Source: Pullilachnospira_A gallistercoris
GTDB lineage: Bacteria > Bacillota > Clostridia > Lachnospirales > Lachnospiraceae
NCBI GenBank assembly: GCA_018712125.1
Contig: DVHM01000100.1
Span: 1 to 23,873 of the forward strand
Length of the DNA: 23,873 bases
Direction: 5' to 3'
The position numbers and the translations under genes are program-made. This document shows positions 20,956-23,873 of the stretch, one piece after another. How positions within the stretch are numbered: the first letter of the stretch is position 1; each line of letters opens with the position of its first letter. The notes below the pieces were generated by a model. That model made no database searches. It saw only the letters and a list, made by a program, of their open reading frames with translations, and was not told the DNA's origin.

Positions 20956-22344
20956 ATGAGTAAAGCTATTCAAAGAATTGAATCTCTTCTTGATGAGCAC
21001 AGTTTTGTCGAACTGGGCGCATTGGTTACATCGAGAAGCACAGATTTCAATTTAAATGACAGGAAAGCTCCGTCGGACGGAGTTGTCATTGGCCATGGTC
21101 TGATTGATGACAATCTGGTATTTGTCTTCAGTCAGGATGCATCCGTGTTAAACGGAACCATCGGAGAGATGCACGCAAAAAAGATTCTGTCTGTGTATGA
21201 CATGGCAGTGAAGATGGGTGCTCCGGTCATCGGTCTTCTGGACTGTGCCGGTGTGCGTCTGCAGGAGTCTCTGGATGCGATGGAGAGTCTGGGAGCGATT
21301 TACCGCAAGGCTGTGGAGGCTTCCGGAGCTGTTCCGCAGATTATGGGTGTATTTGGAAACTGTGGCGGCGGTCTTTCCGTTCTGACTTCTGTCAGCGACT
21401 TTACTTTTATGGAGAAGGACGCGAAGCTGTTCCTCAACACCCCCAACGCCATCGGCGGCAACCGCGAGGACAAGCTGGATACGGCGGGAGCTGACTTCCA
21501 GTATAAGGAAGCGGGCAATGTGGATTTTGTGGGGACTGAGCAGGAGATTTTCGCTGCGATGCGTCAGCTGGTTATCATGCTTCCGGGATGCAGCCTGGAG
21601 GATGGCCGGGTGGATGCCTGCCTGGACGATCTCAACCGCGCTTCCGAGGGCATGGAGGACAAGCTTGGCGACGCCGCTGCCTTTGCCGCTGAGATCTCTG
21701 ACAATCGCGTGTTTGTGGAGTGCAAGGCGGGATTTGCCGGCGAGATGGTAACCGGCCTGATCAAGCTGAACGGCGCGACGGTAGGTGTTGTGGGCAATCG
21801 CCAGACCGGGAAGGAATCCCTTCTGACTGCTGATGGCTGCCGGAAGGCCGCAGACTTTATCCGTTTCTGCGATGCCTTTGACATTCCGGTTCTCTCTCTC
21901 ACAAACGTGACGGGATATGAGGCTACGGTTGCTTCCGAGAAGCTTCTGACAAGAGAGGCAGCCAGAATGACGGCTGCTTTCGCCGAGGCTTCCGTTCCGA
22001 AGATCAATTTCATCACGAAGGAAGCTTACGGCAGCGCCTATGTACTGATGAACAGCAAGGCTCTGGGCGCGGATCTTGTGTACGCTTACGATACGGCGAA
22101 GATCGGTATTATGGATTCCAAACTGGCGGCAAAGATCATGTACGAGGACAAGTCCGCAGATGAGATCAGCGAGAAGGCAAAGGAGTTTGAAGAACTTCAG
22201 TCCGGTATCGCGGCAGCGGCGGCAAGAGGATATGTGGACCGCGTGATTACGCCGGCGGATACCAGAAAGTACCTCATCGCAGGATTTGAGATGCTGTTTA
22301 CCAAGCGCACGGACGGACCTTTCAAGAAGCATGGCACAAAATAG
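20956..22344 (+). CDS. Carboxyltransferase subunit of a biotin-dependent decarboxylase (MmdA-like, compact)
   Basis: A 462-residue protein of the acyl-CoA carboxyltransferase family (crotonase fold, two halves), related to the alpha subunit of methylmalonyl-CoA and glutaconyl-CoA decarboxylases. It would move the carboxyl group from the substrate to biotin on the carrier encoded at 23102. Family features include LLDEHSFVELG, SQDASVLNGTIGEMHAKKI, the first oxyanion region (FGNCGGGLSVLTS) and, in the second half, ASVPKINFITKEAYGSAYVLMNSK. It is shorter than typical MmdA (about 510): the usual N-terminal helix with the GGG..RI and TARERI segments is missing, and the normally DSGGARIQEG site reads DCAGVRLQES. 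The substrate is therefore uncertain. The ATG at 20956 has GGAGG eight bases upstream. Confidence 0.85.
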   Translation: MSKAIQRIESLLDEHSFVELGALVTSRSTDFNLNDRKAPSDGVVIGHGLIDDNLVFVFSQDASVLNGTIGEMHAKKILSVYDMAVKMGAPVIGLLDCAGVRLQESLDAMESLGAIYRKAVEASGAVPQIMGVFGNCGGGLSVLTSVSDFTFMEKDAKLFLNTPNAIGGNREDKLDTAGADFQYKEAGNVDFVGTEQEIFAAMRQLVIMLPGCSLEDGRVDACLDDLNRASEGMEDKLGDAAAFAAEISDNRVFVECKAGFAGEMVTGLIKLNGATVGVVGNRQTGKESLLTADGCRKAADFIRFCDAFDIPVLSLTNVTGYEATVASEKLLTREAARMTAAFAEASVPKINFITKEAYGSAYVLMNSKALGADLVYAYDTAKIGIMDSKLAAKIMYEDKSADEISEKAKEFEELQSGIAAAAARGYVDRVITPADTRKYLIAGFEMLFTKRTDGPFKKHGTK

Positions 22345-22356
22345 AGAGGCGGGCAT

Positions 22357-23085
22357 ATGAAAAGGAAAATCCTATTGCTTGTCAGTGCAGTCTTGTGTGT
22401 GTTTGCTCTGTGTGCCTGCGGGAGCACGGACAACACCGATGATTACAACGGACTGACAGCCGGCGATATCCAGGCGGCGGTAGAGCAGACAGCGGGAACG
22501 CTGCTGTCCATGTCGCCCGAGGATGCCCAGCAGTACTATGAATATTATCAGTCACAGGAGGACGGCGAGATTTACGCTGATCTGATGGAGGACTGGATTG
22601 CGGTGCTGCCGGAGGCCGGAGAGTTTGAAAAGTTCTCAGATTTTGAGATTACAGAAGCAGGTAAGACCCTGACAGCGGTTCTTACCATGGAATTTACCCA
22701 GCGGGAAGTAGCCCTTACCTATGTGATGAATTCGCCGTCCATGGAAGTTACGGCGGTCAACGCGGAAGTGGTGCTCTCTCTGGGAGAAAAGATGTCGAAT
22801 GCGGGGATAAATACATTGATTAATTTTGGAATAGTATTTGTGGTGCTGGTTGTGATCTGCCTCTGCATTTATGCGTTTCGGATTATCCCGAAACTGCAGA
22901 AAAAGGCCGAGGGACAGAACGAGTCTGGCAGCCAGCAGGAGAAAAAAGTAGTAATTCAGGAACGTCAGCAGGTTCCGCAGGCTCAGAATCATGATCTGAT
23001 CGCTGTGATCAGCGCGGCGATCGCGGCAGCTACAGGTTCTTCTACCGATGACTTTGTAGTGCGTTCTATCAAGAGAAGATATTAA
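22357..23085 (+). CDS. Lipoprotein-OadG fusion, membrane subunit of a Na+-pumping decarboxylase
   Basis: A 242-residue protein in three parts. Residues 1-21 form a lipoprotein signal with the lipobox LCAC, Cys21 being the expected lipid site. Residues 22-150 are a soluble, acidic domain that would lie outside the membrane; I do not recognise it. Residues 152-174 form one transmembrane helix, and the cytoplasmic tail ends with HDLIAVISAAIAAATGSSTDDFVVRSIKRR, characteristic of the OadG (gamma/delta) subunit that holds the decarboxylase complex together. Ordinary OadG proteins are about 80-130 residues with no lipobox. It lies 12 bases after the carboxyltransferase gene and 16 before the biotin carrier, with only a weak ribosome binding site. 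Confidence 0.82.
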   Translation: MKRKILLLVSAVLCVFALCACGSTDNTDDYNGLTAGDIQAAVEQTAGTLLSMSPEDAQQYYEYYQSQEDGEIYADLMEDWIAVLPEAGEFEKFSDFEITEAGKTLTAVLTMEFTQREVALTYVMNSPSMEVTAVNAEVVLSLGEKMSNAGINTLINFGIVFVVLVVICLCIYAFRIIPKLQKKAEGQNESGSQQEKKVVIQERQQVPQAQNHDLIAVISAAIAAATGSSTDDFVVRSIKRRY

Positions 23086-23101
23086 TTAGGAGGATGGAAA
23101 A

Positions 23102-23539
23102 ATGAAAAACTATACGATTACCGTAAACGGAGTGGCTTATGATGTGACTGTAGAGGAGAGAGTCGGCGGAGCGGCACCTGCGCCCGCAGCGGCACCTGCG
23201 CCTGCAGCAGCACCTGCGCCTGCGGCAGCACCCGCGCCTGCGGCAGCACCCGCACCTGCGGCAGCACCCGCGCCTGCGGCAGCACCCGCGCCTGCGGCAG
23301 CGCCTGCAGTTTCCGGAGCAGCTGGAAGTGTTATCGTTGAGGCCGGAGCAGCCGGAAAGGTCTTCTCCGTGGATGTTGCAGTGGGAGATTCCGTAAAAGC
23401 CGGGGATCCGGTGGTTACCCTTGAGGTTATGAAGATGGAGACCCCGATTGTTGCGCCTCAGGATGGCGTGATCGCCTCCATCAATGTAACTGCGGGTCAG
23501 ATGGTTGAGGCTGGCGAGACACTTGCAACCATGAACTGA
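23102..23539 (+). CDS. Biotin carboxyl carrier subunit with Ala-Pro linker
   Basis: A 145-residue biotinyl-domain protein. The N-terminal strand pair (MKNYTITVNGVAYDVTVEE) is followed by a flexible Ala-Pro linker (residues 24-69) and the biotinyl domain with EVMKMET, where Lys111 is the expected biotinylation site. It would carry the carboxyl group from the carboxyltransferase to the membrane beta subunit, where decarboxylation drives Na+ export. The design matches the gamma subunits of methylmalonyl-CoA and glutaconyl-CoA decarboxylases. AGGAGG lies upstream of the ATG at 23102. The linker is encoded by a near-perfect 18-base tandem repeat. Confidence 0.93.
   Translation: MKNYTITVNGVAYDVTVEERVGGAAPAPAAAPAPAAAPAPAAAPAPAAAPAPAAAPAPAAAPAPAAAPAVSGAAGSVIVEAGAAGKVFSVDVAVGDSVKAGDPVVTLEVMKMETPIVAPQDGVIASINVTAGQMVEAGETLATMN
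23171..23308 (+). repeat. 18-base tandem repeat coding an Ala-Pro linker
   Basis: Seven full 18-base units (23171-23296) plus a partial one (23297-23308). Each full unit codes for AAPAPA in frame. The units differ only at a few third codon positions, and three (23225, 23261 and 23279) are identical, so recent slippage or unequal crossing-over is likely. Confidence 0.92.
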
Positions 23540-23568
23540 CCGGTTCCAAGAAGTAGGAGGATAAGAGC

Positions 23569-23873
23569 ATGAATAACGTGATGGAAATTTTAGGACGCCT
23601 TCTACAGCAGTCAGCCTTTGCAAATTTGACGTATTTGAATTTCATCATGATCGCGGTTGCCTGTGTCTTTCTGTACCTGGCAATCCGCAAAGGGTTTGAA
23701 CCGCTTCTGTTGGTTCCCATTGCATTTGGTATGCTTTTGGTCAATATTTACCCGGATATCATGATCAGCCCGGAGGAATCGGACAACGGAGTGGGAGGAC
23801 TTCTGTATTACTTCTATACGCTGGATGAATGGTCCATCCTTCCTTCTCTGATTTTCCTCGGGGTAGGAGCTAT
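23569..23873 (+). CDS. Na+-translocating decarboxylase beta subunit (OadB-like), truncated by window end
   Basis: The first 101 codons of the membrane beta subunit of the oxaloacetate/methylmalonyl-CoA/glutaconyl-CoA decarboxylase family, which decarboxylates carboxybiotin and pumps Na+ outward. Visible features are an N-terminal hydrophobic segment and the typical IRKGFEPLLLVPIAFGMLLVN, GGLLYYFYT and LIFLGVGA at the window edge, the last normally continuing into MTDFGPL. GGAGG lies ten bases before the ATG at 23569. The full protein is normally about 370-430 residues. The gene runs off the plus-strand end of the window, so the rest of the operon is not visible. Confidence 0.9.
   Translation, partial: MNNVMEILGRLLQQSAFANLTYLNFIMIAVACVFLYLAIRKGFEPLLLVPIAFGMLLVNIYPDIMISPEESDNGVGGLLYYFYTLDEWSILPSLIFLGVGA

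Noticed and set aside
23171..23308. A CRISPR array or mobile repeat near the window end
   Set aside because: The 18-base units are in frame, contiguous without spacers, and encode the Ala-Pro linker of a biotin carrier.
20956..23873. Calling the operon oxaloacetate decarboxylase
   Set aside because: The visible carboxyltransferase is of the acyl-CoA type, not the OadA barrel type, so an oxaloacetate assignment is unsupported in this window even though OadB- and OadG-like subunits are present.

Overview
The window looks like chromosomal core DNA from an anaerobic Firmicute, most likely of the family Lachnospiraceae (moderate-to-high GC for the group). This rests on protein similarity I recognise by eye, strong AGGAGG ribosome binding sites, and gene orders typical of Clostridia; no database search was run. 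Almost every gene can be named, and I see no phage, insertion sequence, CRISPR array or defence locus.

Layout. (1) 1-1395: a promoter, an attenuator-like leader, then infC-rpmI-rplT (IF-3, L35, L20) and a terminator. (2) 1452-3989: galE and a MATE transporter, each with its own promoter. (3) 4028-4224: a solitary tRNA-Glu(CUC) transcription unit. (4) 4246-12970: the nusA-infB superoperon rimP-nusA-ylxR(rnpM)-ylxQ-infB-rbfA-nrnA-truB-ribF, tightly packed with several overlapping starts and stops. (5) 12995-15730: rpsO with its own promoter and a structured leader, a terminator, then pnp with a 15-bp leader hairpin, and a terminator. (6) 15740-18005: a small signal-less subtilisin-type protease, converging on a D-Ala-D-Ala carboxypeptidase on the minus strand. 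(7) 18117-20883: scpA-scpB (condensin kleisin and partner) and a second D-Ala-D-Ala carboxypeptidase. (8) 20885 to the window end: the start of a biotin-dependent, probably Na+-pumping decarboxylase operon, with a carboxyltransferase, a lipoprotein-OadG fusion, a biotin carrier with an Ala-Pro linker, and a truncated beta subunit.

How it fits together. Regions 1, 3, 4 and 5 build and service the translation and RNA machinery: initiation factors, 30S maturation (RimP, RbfA), tRNA modification (TruB), RNA turnover (PNPase, NrnA) and transcription elongation (NusA). Regions 6 and 7 deal with chromosome segregation and the cell wall. Region 8 is energy metabolism, coupling decarboxylation of an acid or acyl-CoA to sodium export.

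The least ordinary material is in region 8 (a compact, divergent carboxyltransferase and an extracytoplasmic lipoprotein domain fused to the OadG anchor) and in the RNA leaders of infC, rpsO and pnp, where base pairing read directly from the sequence suggests autoregulation. I found no convincing wholly new system.
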